Below, in pieces: positions 44,693 through 57,014 of a stretch of DNA of 64,000 bases. Made by a program: the position numbers and the translations under genes. Source of the stretch: Desulfuromonadaceae bacterium (lineage in GTDB: Bacteria; Desulfobacterota; Desulfuromonadia; Geobacterales; Pseudopelobacteraceae); assembly GCA_028681335.1 (NCBI GenBank), contig JAQUIT010000004.1, positions 186,001-250,000 of the forward strand, read 5' to 3'. Below the pieces are notes generated by a model. The model did not search any database and was not told where the DNA came from. It saw only the letters and a program-made list of their open reading frames with translations. Numbering within the stretch: position 1 is the first letter of the stretch; every line of letters begins with the position of its first letter.

Positions 44693-45845
44693 TGAGAATC
44701 TGCTCCCGATAGCCTTCAAGATTTCGCCTTATTTCAAGAATTGAATCACCGCCGAATTTTTCCAGCATGGCAGTGGCTAATTCGATTGCGACAACAGCCT
44801 CAGCGACCACCAGTGCAGCCGGCACAGCGCATGTATCTGAGCGTTCCACCGTTGCCTCGAAAGGTTCATGGGTTATCATATCAACCGAACGTAGTGGTGT
44901 GTACAGTGTCGGAATGGGCTTCATGGCAGCACGCACGACAATCGGCTCACCATTTGACATCCCCCCCTCAATACCACCGGCATTATTGCTAGTGCGTTGA
45001 TAGCCATCTTTGTAGAAGATTTCATCATGCACTCTTGAGCCAGGTCTGCGTGCTGCCTCAAAACCGATTCCAACCTCAACGCCCTTGATGGCCTGTATGC
45101 TCATCAGAGCCATCGCCAAACGGGCATCAAGCTTACGATCCCACTGCACATAACTTCCGAGCCCTGGGGGGGCACCAATCACCTGAATTTCAACAACCCC
45201 GCCCAACGTATCGCCGCCTGACTGAGCTGCGTCAATTGCTCTCCTCATTTCGATTTCAGCAGACGGATCACAGCAGAACATTTCCGATGCCGCTGCCCGC
45301 TTCCACAAATTTTCCAATGGTTCCTGAGGTGTGTTTGCGCAGATGCCTCCAAGTTCAGTGACAAACCCGCCAACTTTGATGTCAAATTCAGCCAGCAACG
45401 CCTTTGCAACGGCACCAACAGCAACCCTGACAGCAGTTTCACGGGCACTGGAGCGCTCCAGCACATTACGTACATCGCGGTGGTTGTATTTCATGGCACC
45501 AGAGAGATCCGCATGCCCCGGTCGCGGACGGGTAACAGCTATTGAATCATCACGATGTTCAGGAAGGGGCGACATCTTCTCAGACCAGTTCTCCCAGTCA
45601 CGATTCATCACGACCAGAGTGACAGGAGATCCGATTGTTTCTCCCCAGCGGACACCCGAAAGTAGCTGAACGGTATCCTTTTCTATCTTCATCCGGTCTC
45701 CACGCCCATACCCCTGCTGACGCCTTGACAGTTCCAGATTTAGCGCCAACGCAGAAAGATGTATCCCTGCCGGAAGCCCTTCAATTATTGCACTCAACTG
45801 AGGGCCATGAGACTCACCAGCCGTCAGATAACGAAAAATACTCAC
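44685..45845 (-). CDS. aroC: Chorismate synthase
   Basis: The 386-residue FMN-dependent enzyme turns EPSP into chorismate. Motifs [103 protein letters not shown] and [21 protein letters not shown] are all present. It is the first gene of the leftward operon that runs through aroK, aroB and aroQ. Chorismate from here feeds trpE, pheA and mqnA in the same window. Confidence 0.98.
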   Translation of the reverse strand: MSIFRYLTAGESHGPQLSAIIEGLPAGIHLSALALNLELSRRQQGYGRGDRMKIEKDTVQLLSGVRWGETIGSPVTLVVMNRDWENWSEKMSPLPEHRDDSIAVTRPRPGHADLSGAMKYNHRDVRNVLERSSARETAVRVAVGAVAKALLAEFDIKVGGFVTELGGICANTPQEPLENLWKRAAASEMFCCDPSAEIEMRRAIDAAQSGGDTLGGVVEIQVIGAPPGLGSYVQWDRKLDARLAMALMSIQAIKGVEVGIGFEAARRPGSRVHDEIFYKDGYQRTSNNAGGIEGGMSNGEPIVVRAAMKPIPTLYTPLRSVDMITHEPFEATVERSDTCAVPAALVVAEAVVAIELATAMLEKFGGDSILEIRRNLEGYREQILNA

Positions 45846-45925
45846 AAAAAAACCTCCGCAGATGATTCAAAACGAAGGCAAAGTACCATTTATGATGCGA
45901 TTACGGCAAGATAAAAGAGGTTACG

Positions 45926-46807
45926 TCAATAGTACTCCTCTTGATATGATGGAACTTCGTCAAGAAAACCGGCCCGCACTTCAGCATGCTTAAGAGCCAG
46001 ATCCACATCCGAGATTAAGCGCTCACGGTCTTTGGGGTAGCTGCCGGACAGGTTGAGAAAATTGGATACGTGGTTCGAACGGAGAATTGTCTTAGCCGGA
46101 TGCAGATGCAGAAGCATTTCACGTGCCTCCAACATCAATTCGCGACGTGTACATTGCAGCAAGGAACGGACAAAGTCGTCATTATGCCGATGAAACAGCG
46201 TCAAGAGTGAGAAATATTCAGGATTTACCAGATTAACCCACTCTGCGGTAGCCCTGGCATGCTGCATACTTCTTTCTCGCCCCGCCAAACCGAGTATTGC
46301 GGTGACTGAAAACTTCATGCCGGCATCACGTGCACTACGCGCCAGTTCTGCCATCCGCTCTGCACCAAAACCCTTATTTACAGATAGCAGCGTCACATCA
46401 TCCCCGGATTCCAAACCGAAGTACAAGATCTTTAAATGACGGGCACGTAGTTGAACCAACTGTTCTGCACTCTTGGTTGTAAGACTGTTGGGAGATGCAT
46501 ACGAAGAAACCCGTGTCAGGCCGGGGAAAGTCGTTGCCAGCGCAGCAAGAATTGCACAGAGCGCTTCAAATGGGTAAATCAAGGCATCGCCGTCAGCCAG
46601 AAAAACACGGTCAACACGCGATCTGTACTGAGCCGGAATTGCGCTAATTTCATCGAGAACATCTCGGAGAGGTCTTATCTGAAAACTCTTATTTTTATAC
46701 ATCCCGCAAAAACTGCATTTATTCTGGGAACAACCGAGTGTGATCTGAAAAATCAAGCTTCTTGCTTCACTCGGGGGGCGAAAGAGTGGTTCAATATAGT
46801 GTGGCAC
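45926..46807 (-). CDS. Radical SAM protein
   Basis: The 293-residue protein has IFQITLGCSQNKCSFCGMYKNKSFQ, a CX4CX2C iron-sulfur motif used by one COG1032-type radical SAM family, followed by FLADGDALIYPFEALCAILAAL and ILYFGLESGDDVTLLSVNKGF typical of the barrel. The substrate is unknown. I place the start at GTG 46807 (VPHYIEPLF) with AAGGA eight bases upstream; the longer frame would run into the gene upstream. Confidence 0.8.
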   Translation of the reverse strand: MPHYIEPLFRPPSEARSLIFQITLGCSQNKCSFCGMYKNKSFQIRPLRDVLDEISAIPAQYRSRVDRVFLADGDALIYPFEALCAILAALATTFPGLTRVSSYASPNSLTTKSAEQLVQLRARHLKILYFGLESGDDVTLLSVNKGFGAERMAELARSARDAGMKFSVTAILGLAGRERSMQHARATAEWVNLVNPEYFSLLTLFHRHNDDFVRSLLQCTRRELMLEAREMLLHLHPAKTILRSNHVSNFLNLSGSYPKDRERLISDVDLALKHAEVRAGFLDEVPSYQEEYY

Positions 46808-46826
46808 GTCAAATATCCTTTTAAAA

Positions 46827-47264
46827 TCAGAATTTGATATCCAAACCGATGCCGATTGATTGCGGTGTTTCCCTGGCGTCGCCAAGTGACTTTTCAGGAG
46901 GTAAGGAGAGATATTTATAATCCAGCTTCAGGGTAAGACCGGTATCAAGAAAATAGCTGAAGCCGACCTGGGCAGCGATCCCTGTTCTGAGGTTTGTTAT
47001 ATCACCAGTTCTAGAATCCGGTTGATAGGTGTAGGCAAGCCCTGTACCAAAGTATGGCAGGAAATCTTTTGCAACTTTAAATCCATATTTAGCTGTTAAA
47101 ACAGAATGTTCCGAGATTTTCGGATCAGGCGGGGTCATAGCCAGTGTCGCCCCACCCAGCGAAAGTCCTTCAACCGGTTCGTCTGCAGAAGCTGTTGAAG
47201 CATACAATTGCATAACTAAAGAAATAAACAGTAGTGCTGCAGCATATTTCAGCAGGTTATTCAT
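46827..47264 (-). CDS. Small outer-membrane beta-barrel protein
   Basis: The 145-residue protein has a signal peptide (MNNLLKYAAALLFISLVMQLYASTASA) and alternating aromatic/polar strands (VLTAKYGFKVAKDFLPYFGTGLAYTYQP, GIAAQVGFSYFLDTGLTLKLDYKYLSLPP, PQSIGIGLDIKF) ending in Phe. The C-terminal Phe and pattern fit an OmpA/OmpW-like barrel. No specific family is assigned. It lies 41 bases after the RIO kinase gene and 19 bases before the radical SAM gene. Confidence 0.7.
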   Translation of the reverse strand: MNNLLKYAAALLFISLVMQLYASTASADEPVEGLSLGGATLAMTPPDPKISEHSVLTAKYGFKVAKDFLPYFGTGLAYTYQPDSRTGDITNLRTGIAAQVGFSYFLDTGLTLKLDYKYLSLPPEKSLGDARETPQSIGIGLDIKF

Positions 47265-47305
47265 TCTAACGCACCGATACTCTTTCAAAAACTGGCATCA
47301 GTTGT

Positions 47306-48154
47306 TCAGGACTGTAGTGATTTTCTGGCCAGTGTGCGTTGGTATAAAATTCTTGCATAATCGATCTCACGCATAACACCATTAACATCAGCCGGGGTAG
47401 TGCTCTGTTCAAAAGAGCCGGTCAATTCAGAAGTAGTGCTAAGCTTGCCACTCGCATAGAGTTTCCATATTTCCTTACCATAATCGGTAGTAATAAGTTC
47501 AGGAGCAAAGCGACCAAAATAAGCAGTTATGTTTTCAACATCGCGTTCGAGCATGATGCGGGCGTTGTTATTACCAGAAGCATTGACAGCCTGTGGTAGG
47601 TCAATAATTACCAGACCATCGCTGCCAACAAGCACATTATACTCGGAAAGGTCTCCATGGATAATCCCGGCACACAGCATAAGAACAATACTTTGAATCA
47701 ATTCAAGATAATATTCACGTGCCTTGGCTTCGCTCAAGCGGAGATCATTAAGTCGTGGAGCCGCACAACCTTCAGCATCAACAACAAATTCCATCAACAA
47801 AACACCATCGACATAATCATAAACCTGCGGAACCCTCACCCCTGCATCTGCAAGTGTCCTGAGGGCATCGACCTCTGAGTTTTTCCAGGCGGCCTCAGTT
47901 TCCTTGCGTCCATACTTGGTATTCTTTTGCATAGCCCGGGTCTGACGACTGTTTCGCCCCTTACGCCCTTCCTGATACTGGGCCAGTTGACTAAAGCTGC
48001 GCGTGCGTGCTTCTTTATACACCTTGGCGCAGCAGAGCTTCCCCTTTGACTGAACAACGTAAACATCCGCTTCCTTGCCACTCATCAACCGTGAGACAAC
48101 TTCATCCACAAGACCGTTGCGTACAAGTGTTTCAAAACATTGAGGCGCCTTCAT
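47306..48154 (-). CDS. RIO-type protein kinase
   Basis: The 282-residue protein shows the RIO kinase pattern: MSGKEADVYVV with the Gly-poor nucleotide loop, CAKVYKEARTRSF, then VLLMEFVVD, IIHGDLSEYNVLVG (catalytic Asp) and VIIDLPQAVNASG (metal-binding Asp). RIO kinases are best known in eukaryotic and archaeal ribosome maturation; bacterial members exist but their substrates are unknown. It heads a leftward group with the outer-membrane protein and radical SAM genes. Confidence 0.85.
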   Translation of the reverse strand: MKAPQCFETLVRNGLVDEVVSRLMSGKEADVYVVQSKGKLCCAKVYKEARTRSFSQLAQYQEGRKGRNSRQTRAMQKNTKYGRKETEAAWKNSEVDALRTLADAGVRVPQVYDYVDGVLLMEFVVDAEGCAAPRLNDLRLSEAKAREYYLELIQSIVLMLCAGIIHGDLSEYNVLVGSDGLVIIDLPQAVNASGNNNARIMLERDVENITAYFGRFAPELITTDYGKEIWKLYASGKLSTTSELTGSFEQSTTPADVNGVMREIDYARILYQRTLARKSLQS

Positions 48155-48482
48155 ATAGTAACAACCACAACTAAAATAGACTTAAATTGGTACATATAAC
48201 GCTTCCTTTACTTAGGGTTCTGCGAACTACGCAAATAAACTGTTATTTTTTTTGTACTTTACCATTTCTACACCGATAACGGAAGTCGATAAGTAGATTT
48301 CAATACAATGCCCGCATGTAACAGTATAACGTTCTTTATGTAACGTGTCCCACAGCCACCTTTTTTATCAACAGCTCAGTAGATACGTTTAAAAGGTTAT
48401 GGTGAATACATAATTAAAAACATGAAAGGCCCGATGTGCATCCACCGGGCCTTTCATGTTGCTTGTTGATCAATGTTACCGC
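48155..48482. other. 328-base non-coding region
   Basis: It separates the RIO kinase gene from the kor genes. It is AT-rich, with no convincing frame. The only clear structure is the terminator at 48421-48458. A promoter for the RIO kinase gene should lie in its left half. Confidence 0.5.
48421..48458 (-). terminator. Terminator after korC
   Basis: A perfect 13-base inverted repeat (CATGAAAGGCCCG at 48421-48433 and its complement at 48446-48458) is followed on the minus strand by TTTTTAAT. It lies 25 bases after the stop of korC and ends the kor transcript. Confidence 0.85.
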
Positions 48483-49031
48483 TTAGACGCTGGCAGCAAG
48501 AGCCTTTTCATAACCGATGCTGAATGCCTTTTTGTTCAACTCAATAAATGCCTCGGGAACACTGGAAAGGACGGCCTTTTCAGCATTTTCACGGCTAACC
48601 TGACCGGTCAATGCAACCATCGCACCCAGGGCAACAATATTGGCAACAATCTCACGACCAACATCAGTTTTGGCTGTGTTAATGATCGGGAAAGAGACAA
48701 TTTTGAAATTACCCGTTGCAGGCAGTTTTGTAACAAGATCAGAATCGACCAAAAGAATTCCGCCCTCTTTCAGGTCGTGTGTGTACTTGTCGCAAGCTTC
48801 CTGAGTCATAGCCAGCAAAGCATCTACCGTTGTGGCTTTCGGATAATCGATCGGGCCATCAGAAATAATAACTTCTGATTTTGATGAACCACCACGAGCT
48901 TCAGGCCCGTAGCTCTGCGACTGAACAGCCTGCTTCCCTTCATAAATCGAAGCGGCTTTAGCCATAATAATTCCGGCGGTGATCAGACCCTGTCCACCTG
49001 AACCGGAAAATCTGAGTTCATATCTTGACAT
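48483..49031 (-). CDS. korC: 2-oxoglutarate:ferredoxin oxidoreductase, gamma subunit
   Basis: The 182-residue protein has FSGSGGQGLITAGIIMAKAAS, QSYGPEARGGSSKSEVIIS and PAIDALLAMTQEACDKY-type (here VDALLAMTQEACDKYTHDL), the standard blocks of the gamma subunit of 2-oxoacid oxidoreductases. I start it at the ATG at 49031; the longer frame runs into the intergenic region. With korA, korB and korD it forms the reversible enzyme that converts 2-oxoglutarate to succinyl-CoA with reduction of ferredoxin. Confidence 0.93.
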   Translation of the reverse strand: MSRYELRFSGSGGQGLITAGIIMAKAASIYEGKQAVQSQSYGPEARGGSSKSEVIISDGPIDYPKATTVDALLAMTQEACDKYTHDLKEGGILLVDSDLVTKLPATGNFKIVSFPIINTAKTDVGREIVANIVALGAMVALTGQVSRENAEKAVLSSVPEAFIELNKKAFSIGYEKALAASV

Positions 49032-49059
49032 GAATATATCGCTCCTTTTCCTGTAATTG

Positions 49060-49881
49060 TTACTTGGCAGCCTGGGCACGCTCAATAACTTTAGCGTACT
49101 CGGCAGTATACTCAGGCTTGGTTTCATCCTTGTAAAGAACACCAGTCAGAACTTTGCCCTGAAGCTGTTCAGCAGTCATTTTTTCGGCTGCTTTAACAGG
49201 AACAGCAACGTCCTTAAGACGATTCATCATCTCAATAACAGACTTGTACTTGTTGCGACGACCGTAAGTAGTCGGGCAGTCATCGAGAATCTCAACAACT
49301 GAGAAGCCTTTGTGCTGAATAGCTTCTGCAATCAGTTTATCAATCTGGTTGGCATGAAATGCTGTACCGCGGGCAACAAAAGTAGCACCGGCACCAATAG
49401 CCAGTTTTGCAATATCAAAACCTGGATCCGGGTTACCGTATGGTGTTGTAGAGGCCTTGTGGCCGGTAGGTGTGCATGGAGAGAACTGGCCACCTGTCAT
49501 ACCGTAAATGTAGTTGTTCATGATGATATACGTCATGTTGATGTTACGACGACATGCGTGGATGAAGTGATTACCACCGATAGCGGTACCGTCTCCATCG
49601 CCGCCAACCAGAATAACATTCATTTCAGGCTTTGCCATTTTAACACCAGTTGCAAAAGCAGCAGCACGACCATGGGCAGTGTGCAGCGTACAGCAATCGA
49701 TATATCCTGGAAGGCGTGAAGCACAGCCGATACCGGAGACAACAGCAGTCTCTTCTTTTTTGAGGTTAAGCGTGTCCATCGCCCGAATAAGACCCTTCAT
49801 GACGATACCGTGGCCGCAGCCAGGGCACCAGATGTGAGGCAACTTGCCGGGGCGAATCCATTTATCATAATCAAATGCCAT
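49060..49881 (-). CDS. korB: 2-oxoglutarate:ferredoxin oxidoreductase, beta subunit
   Basis: The 273-residue subunit binds thiamine diphosphate: WCPGCGHGIVMKGLIRAMD at the N-terminus, GDGDGTAIGGNHFIHACRRNINMTYIIMNNYIYGMTGGQFSPCTP as the TPP/Mg loop and QHKGFSVVEILDDCPTTYGRRNK at the end, with cysteines for an iron-sulfur cluster. It lies 28 bases upstream of korC and two bases after korA. Confidence 0.95.
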   Translation of the reverse strand: MAFDYDKWIRPGKLPHIWCPGCGHGIVMKGLIRAMDTLNLKKEETAVVSGIGCASRLPGYIDCCTLHTAHGRAAAFATGVKMAKPEMNVILVGGDGDGTAIGGNHFIHACRRNINMTYIIMNNYIYGMTGGQFSPCTPTGHKASTTPYGNPDPGFDIAKLAIGAGATFVARGTAFHANQIDKLIAEAIQHKGFSVVEILDDCPTTYGRRNKYKSVIEMMNRLKDVAVPVKAAEKMTAEQLQGKVLTGVLYKDETKPEYTAEYAKVIERAQAAK

Positions 49882-49883
49882 GG

Positions 49884-51017
49884 TTATTTAACCTCCTTGA
49901 TCTTAGCGAGAATCTGGTCAGGGTTGATAGGCTCTCCATCAACACGGAATATTCCGAGGACTGGAACCTTACCTTGTGCGCAACGCTCAAGTTCAAGTGA
50001 GCACATACCAAGATTCATTTCAGGAATTACAATACCTTTGACTCTGCTTGCCAAAGCTTTAATTTGCTTGTCAGGAAATGGCCAGAATGTCTTGATACGG
50101 AACATACCGGCTTTGATCCCCTGCTCACGAGCAACATTGACAGCATAACGGGCAGATCTAGACGTAGAACCGTATGCAACCACGACGACTTCAGCGTCAT
50201 CAAGCATATATTCTTCGAATGTAACGATATCGTCGATATTTGCATCTACTTTACGAATCTGGCGCTCTTCTTCAGCCTGTACAACATCGGCCTTAGTAGT
50301 AGGGAAGCCGTCCTGCATTTTATTGAGGCCGGTTACATGGAACTTGTAGCCGGAACCAAAAGATGCCAGTGGTGGTACATCGCCGAAGCTGGTGTCGTAA
50401 GGTTTGTACTGTTCAGGTGGAACAGTTGGTGATTTGCGTGGGACGACTTCTATTTCGCCCTTTTCAGGGAAAACAACGCGTTCACGCATGTGAGCGACGA
50501 TCTCGTCAGGCATAACCATAACGGGAGTACGATATTTTTCGGCCAGATTGAAGGCACGAATCATCTCTTCATATGTTTCCTGTACGGAAGCAGGGGTCAG
50601 ACAGATTGCAGGGTGGTCACCATGTGTACCCCACTTGGCTGCCATGACATCTGACTGCGAAGGGCCTGTTGGCATACCGGTCGAAGGGCCACCACGCATG
50701 ACGTTATAGATAACGCATGGAATTTCGGCGATGCAACCATAACCGATCAATTCCTGCTTAAGGGAAAGACCAGGGCCGGAGGTTGAGGTACATACTTTTG
50801 CACCGGCAAGTGATGCACCAAGAATTGTTGCCATGGCGGCAATCTCATCTTCCATCTGCATGAATTTCCCGCCAATCTTGGGTAATTCAGCTGACAGTAC
50901 TTCAGAAACTTCTGTCGAGGGGGTAATCGGATAACCTGCAAAGAAGTCACACCCGGCGTATAATGCACCATGTGCGGCTGCTTCATTACCCTGAAGAAAC
51001 GCTACTTTTTTGGACAC
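49884..51017 (-). CDS. korA: 2-oxoglutarate:ferredoxin oxidoreductase, alpha subunit
   Basis: The 377-residue subunit starts KKVAFLQGNEAAAHGALYAGCDFFAGYPITPSTEVSEVL and has MQMEDEIAAMATILGASLAGAKVCTSTSGPGLSLKQELIGYG, typical of the pyrimidine-binding part, and the C-terminal domain with EEYMLDDAEVVVVAYGSTSRSARYAV. It works with korB, korC and korD. It is followed by korB after two bases. Confidence 0.95.
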   Translation of the reverse strand: MSKKVAFLQGNEAAAHGALYAGCDFFAGYPITPSTEVSEVLSAELPKIGGKFMQMEDEIAAMATILGASLAGAKVCTSTSGPGLSLKQELIGYGCIAEIPCVIYNVMRGGPSTGMPTGPSQSDVMAAKWGTHGDHPAICLTPASVQETYEEMIRAFNLAEKYRTPVMVMPDEIVAHMRERVVFPEKGEIEVVPRKSPTVPPEQYKPYDTSFGDVPPLASFGSGYKFHVTGLNKMQDGFPTTKADVVQAEEERQIRKVDANIDDIVTFEEYMLDDAEVVVVAYGSTSRSARYAVNVAREQGIKAGMFRIKTFWPFPDKQIKALASRVKGIVIPEMNLGMCSLELERCAQGKVPVLGIFRVDGEPINPDQILAKIKEVK

Positions 51018-51038
51018 TGTTCATTTCCTCCTGTAGAT

Positions 51039-51236
51039 TTATTCGGTTATGACTTTGATAGCGAAGTCAGGACAACGCAATTCGCACTGCATGCAACTGA
51101 TACAGGCTTCAAGATTTTTGACAGAGGCATAAAAGCCCTTCATCTCGAGAACGTCCTTAGGGCAGAACTCAACACAGATATGGCACCCCTTGCAGTACTT
51201 CTCAATGATCTCAATTTTCGGTAATTTTTTTTCCAT
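51039..51236 (-). CDS. korD: 2-oxoglutarate:ferredoxin oxidoreductase, delta (ferredoxin) subunit
   Basis: The 65-residue protein carries two 4Fe-4S motifs: CKGCHICVEFCP and CISCMQCELRCP. It passes electrons from korAB to soluble ferredoxin. I start it at the ATG at 51236 with AAGGAG upstream. It is the first gene of korDABC and lies 118 bases downstream of mdh. Confidence 0.92.
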   Translation of the reverse strand: MEKKLPKIEIIEKYCKGCHICVEFCPKDVLEMKGFYASVKNLEACISCMQCELRCPDFAIKVITE

Positions 51237-51291
51237 CTTAGAAAGACTCCTTTTTCCGTAATAAAAGGTGGTAAATACAGGCTCCAGAAAG

Positions 51292-51331
51292 TAGCAAAAG
51301 AAGGGCGATGACTCCACCCTTCTTTTGCTAC
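51292..51331 (-). other. Long inverted repeat between mdh and korD
   Basis: GTAGCAAAAGAAGGG and its exact complement, separated by ten bases, form a 15-bp stem. On the minus strand no T run follows, so it is unlikely to be a full terminator. It may be a processing or mRNA-stability element, or weak attenuator, in an mdh-kor transcript. Confidence 0.6.
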
Positions 51332-51354
51332 TTCCAGAGACCTGGAATCAAACT

Positions 51355-52380
<1,026 letters not shown>

Positions 52381-53793
52381 TTACATATTTTCAATCAGTG
52401 CATCGGCAAAACCTGAACAGGACAGCAACGTAGCACCCTGCATCATTCTTTCAAAATCATATGTGACACGCTTCTGACCAATAGTTCTGTCAAGAGTTTT
52501 TACGATGATATCGGCAGCTTCCTGCCAGCCAAGATATTCGAGCATCATAACACCTGATAGAATAACTGAGCCAGGATTAACTTTATCAAGATTTGCATAT
52601 TTTGGTGCTGTACCGTGCGTAGCCTCAAATATTGCATGACCCGTTACATAGTTTATATTGGCTCCCGGTGCTATACCGATGCCGCCTACCTGAGCTGCCA
52701 ATGCGTCTGACAGGAGATCACCTTCAAGATTCATGGCTGCAACGACATCGAATTCTTTGGCACGGGTAAGAACCTGCTGAAACGTTATATCAGCAATAGT
52801 ATCCTTAATCATCAGTAGCTTTTTCAGCTGTCCATTGCCGTGGGTCGGCAGCAATTTAAGTGCAGCTTCAACCTCGGCGCGAATCGTTTCCTGCTGGTGT
52901 GAAGACATCACGTCATAACCAGGATCTACCATCTTTGCATTTTCTTCAATAGACAGAGTTGGATTCCGATCCTGATTATTAATTATCCATGATTCACGTT
53001 CGGTTACAACTCTCGAACGAAACTCGGTTGTTGCAAGTGCATATCCCCAATCCTTGAAAGCACCCTCAGTGAACTTCATGATATTGCCCTTGTGAACAAT
53101 AGTCACTGATTTGCGCTTATGATCCAATGCGTACTGAATCGAAGCACGTATCAAACGCTCAGACCCGTTTCTGGATATTGGTTTTATACCTATTGACGAA
53201 CTCTCCGGAAAACGGATTTTGCTGACGCCCATTTCGTTAACAAGAAATTTTATGACTTTTTCACATTCGACAGTTCCGGTCATCCACTCTATACCGGCAT
53301 AGATGTCTTCGCAGTTTTCACGAAAAATAACCATGTCGACATCCTCCGGTTTTTTTACCGGAGTAGGAACACCCTGGAAATAACGGATTGGACGCAGGCA
53401 TGTGTAGAGATCAAGAATCTGCCTGAGAGCCACATTAAGCGAGCGAATACCGCCGCCTATTGGCGTTGTCAGAGGCCCTTTGATCCCAACAAGAAATTCC
53501 TTGAATGCCTGAATAGTTTCTTCCGGCAGCCAGGCTTTGTCCCCCATTTCATGACGGAATCTGTTAAAGGGTTTTTCACCGGCATACACTTCCATCCAGC
53601 TTATTTTCTTTGAGCCGCCGTAGGCTTTACCTACGGCGGCGTCAAAAACACGAACTGAAGCTTTCCAGATATCCAGACCGGTACCGTCACCTTCAATATA
53701 GGGAATAATCGGATTGTCCGGCACATTAAGCATGCCGTCACTTCCCATGGTGATTTTTTCCCCTGCGGGGACAGTAACGTATGTGTATTCCAT
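52381..53793 (-). CDS. icd: Isocitrate dehydrogenase, NADP-type homodimer family
   Basis: The 470-residue protein is of the E. coli Icd type: [89 protein letters not shown] and [29 protein letters not shown]. It makes 2-oxoglutarate, NADPH and CO2. It lies downstream of the monomeric isocitrate dehydrogenase gene (gap 55 bases), a rare pairing of two unrelated enzymes for one step. Confidence 0.97.
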   Translation of the reverse strand: MEYTYVTVPAGEKITMGSDGMLNVPDNPIIPYIEGDGTGLDIWKASVRVFDAAVGKAYGGSKKISWMEVYAGEKPFNRFRHEMGDKAWLPEETIQAFKEFLVGIKGPLTTPIGGGIRSLNVALRQILDLYTCLRPIRYFQGVPTPVKKPEDVDMVIFRENCEDIYAGIEWMTGTVECEKVIKFLVNEMGVSKIRFPESSSIGIKPISRNGSERLIRASIQYALDHKRKSVTIVHKGNIMKFTEGAFKDWGYALATTEFRSRVVTERESWIINNQDRNPTLSIEENAKMVDPGYDVMSSHQQETIRAEVEAALKLLPTHGNGQLKKLLMIKDTIADITFQQVLTRAKEFDVVAAMNLEGDLLSDALAAQVGGIGIAPGANINYVTGHAIFEATHGTAPKYANLDKVNPGSVILSGVMMLEYLGWQEAADIIVKTLDRTIGQKRVTYDFERMMQGATLLSCSGFADALIENM

Positions 53794-53848
53794 CTAGCTC
53801 ACTGTGTGCATTACTATAAGTTATGAAAGAGCTGAGAGCCTGTCCTTG

Positions 53849-56089
<2,241 letters not shown>

Positions 56090-56232
56090 TTAGTTTTAAT
56101 ACTATATAGCCAAAGGCTCTATGCAAACAGTGCTTCTAACTGTAACCGGACCGAACCAAATGAGTGCTTCTAACAGGCTGCTTTTTAATAAGACTATATA
56201 CATATAACGATACTTTACAGCCACGATAAAAA

Positions 56233-56253
56233 TTTTGTATACAGTATACAAAA
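56233..56253. promoter_or_regulatory. Perfect palindromic operator before the monomeric isocitrate dehydrogenase
   Basis: TTTTGTATAC (56233-56242) and its exact complement GTATACAAAA (56244-56253) flank a single A. The repeat overlies the -10 region of the leftward gene: TTGACA (complement at 56264-56269) precedes TATACT by 15 bases on the minus strand. This shape is typical of GntR-family operators. Binding here would block the promoter. Confidence 0.7.
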
Positions 56254-56322
56254 CACTTTTGACTGTCAAGGGAAAATAGGCTAAAGGCTGGTGGTTATAG
56301 GTACTGCGAGCAGTTATGGATA

Positions 56323-57012
56323 TCAGTTGTTTTTATTGGAGTAGCGGCGTGCCTCAACAGCTTCGTCATGGCTGAAATTGCGCGGTATGACAAAGACCTG
56401 GCCTGGCCAGAGCTGTTTTGGGTTGCGTATCTGGTCACGATTAGCGCGATAGATGATTGGCCAGAGCGTTGAATCGTTATATATCTCTGTTCGGGCGGAA
56501 ATCTGCGGCAGTGTTTCGCCGCGACGGACAGTATAAGAATTTGGTAGTGAGGGGGCGTTTTCTTTGCTCTTCTTCTGCGCAGCTCTGGCGGCCTCCGCGG
56601 CCTGAGCCGCCTGCTGTTTCCTCAGGCGTATTTCAGCTTCTGCTGCGGCACGCATCAGCTGCTCTTCCTCGGCTTTCGCAGCGAGGTCAGCTATACGTTG
56701 CTGCCTTTCTGCGGCAAGAACTTTTTTAGCCTGTTGAATTTCAGAGTGCAGTATATCTGCCTTCTGAAAGGCCAGTTGATAATAAACGTCTGCACCCTTG
56801 TCATCTTCACGAACATGATAGAGCGCTTCACCATGCTCAAACGTCTCGAGCAGACTCCGGTACTCCTGCGGAAACATTATCGGAGCTTGCATGACGCCAA
56901 GATCCTCAACCAAGGGAGCTACCTTGCTGCGCCACGAAGGGGTTGAAGCAGAACAGGCCGCAAGCATTGCACCCAACAGTATGCAAACAGCCTGGCGGCC
57001 TGTTCTAAACAT
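56323..57012 (-). CDS. LysM-domain lipoprotein
   Basis: The 229-residue protein has a lipoprotein signal ending MLAAC, then a coiled-coil with repeated Ala/Glu/Lys (about 80-150) and a C-terminal LysM domain (YTVRRGETLPQISARTEIYNDSTLWPIIYRANRDQI), which binds peptidoglycan. The layout suggests an outer-membrane-attached protein that links to the wall. I start it at the ATG at 57012, two bases after the aspS stop, so it is likely co-expressed with aspS. Confidence 0.85.
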   Translation of the reverse strand: MFRTGRQAVCILLGAMLAACSASTPSWRSKVAPLVEDLGVMQAPIMFPQEYRSLLETFEHGEALYHVREDDKGADVYYQLAFQKADILHSEIQQAKKVLAAERQQRIADLAAKAEEEQLMRAAAEAEIRLRKQQAAQAAEAARAAQKKSKENAPSLPNSYTVRRGETLPQISARTEIYNDSTLWPIIYRANRDQIRNPKQLWPGQVFVIPRNFSHDEAVEARRYSNKNN

Positions 57013-57014
57013 GA

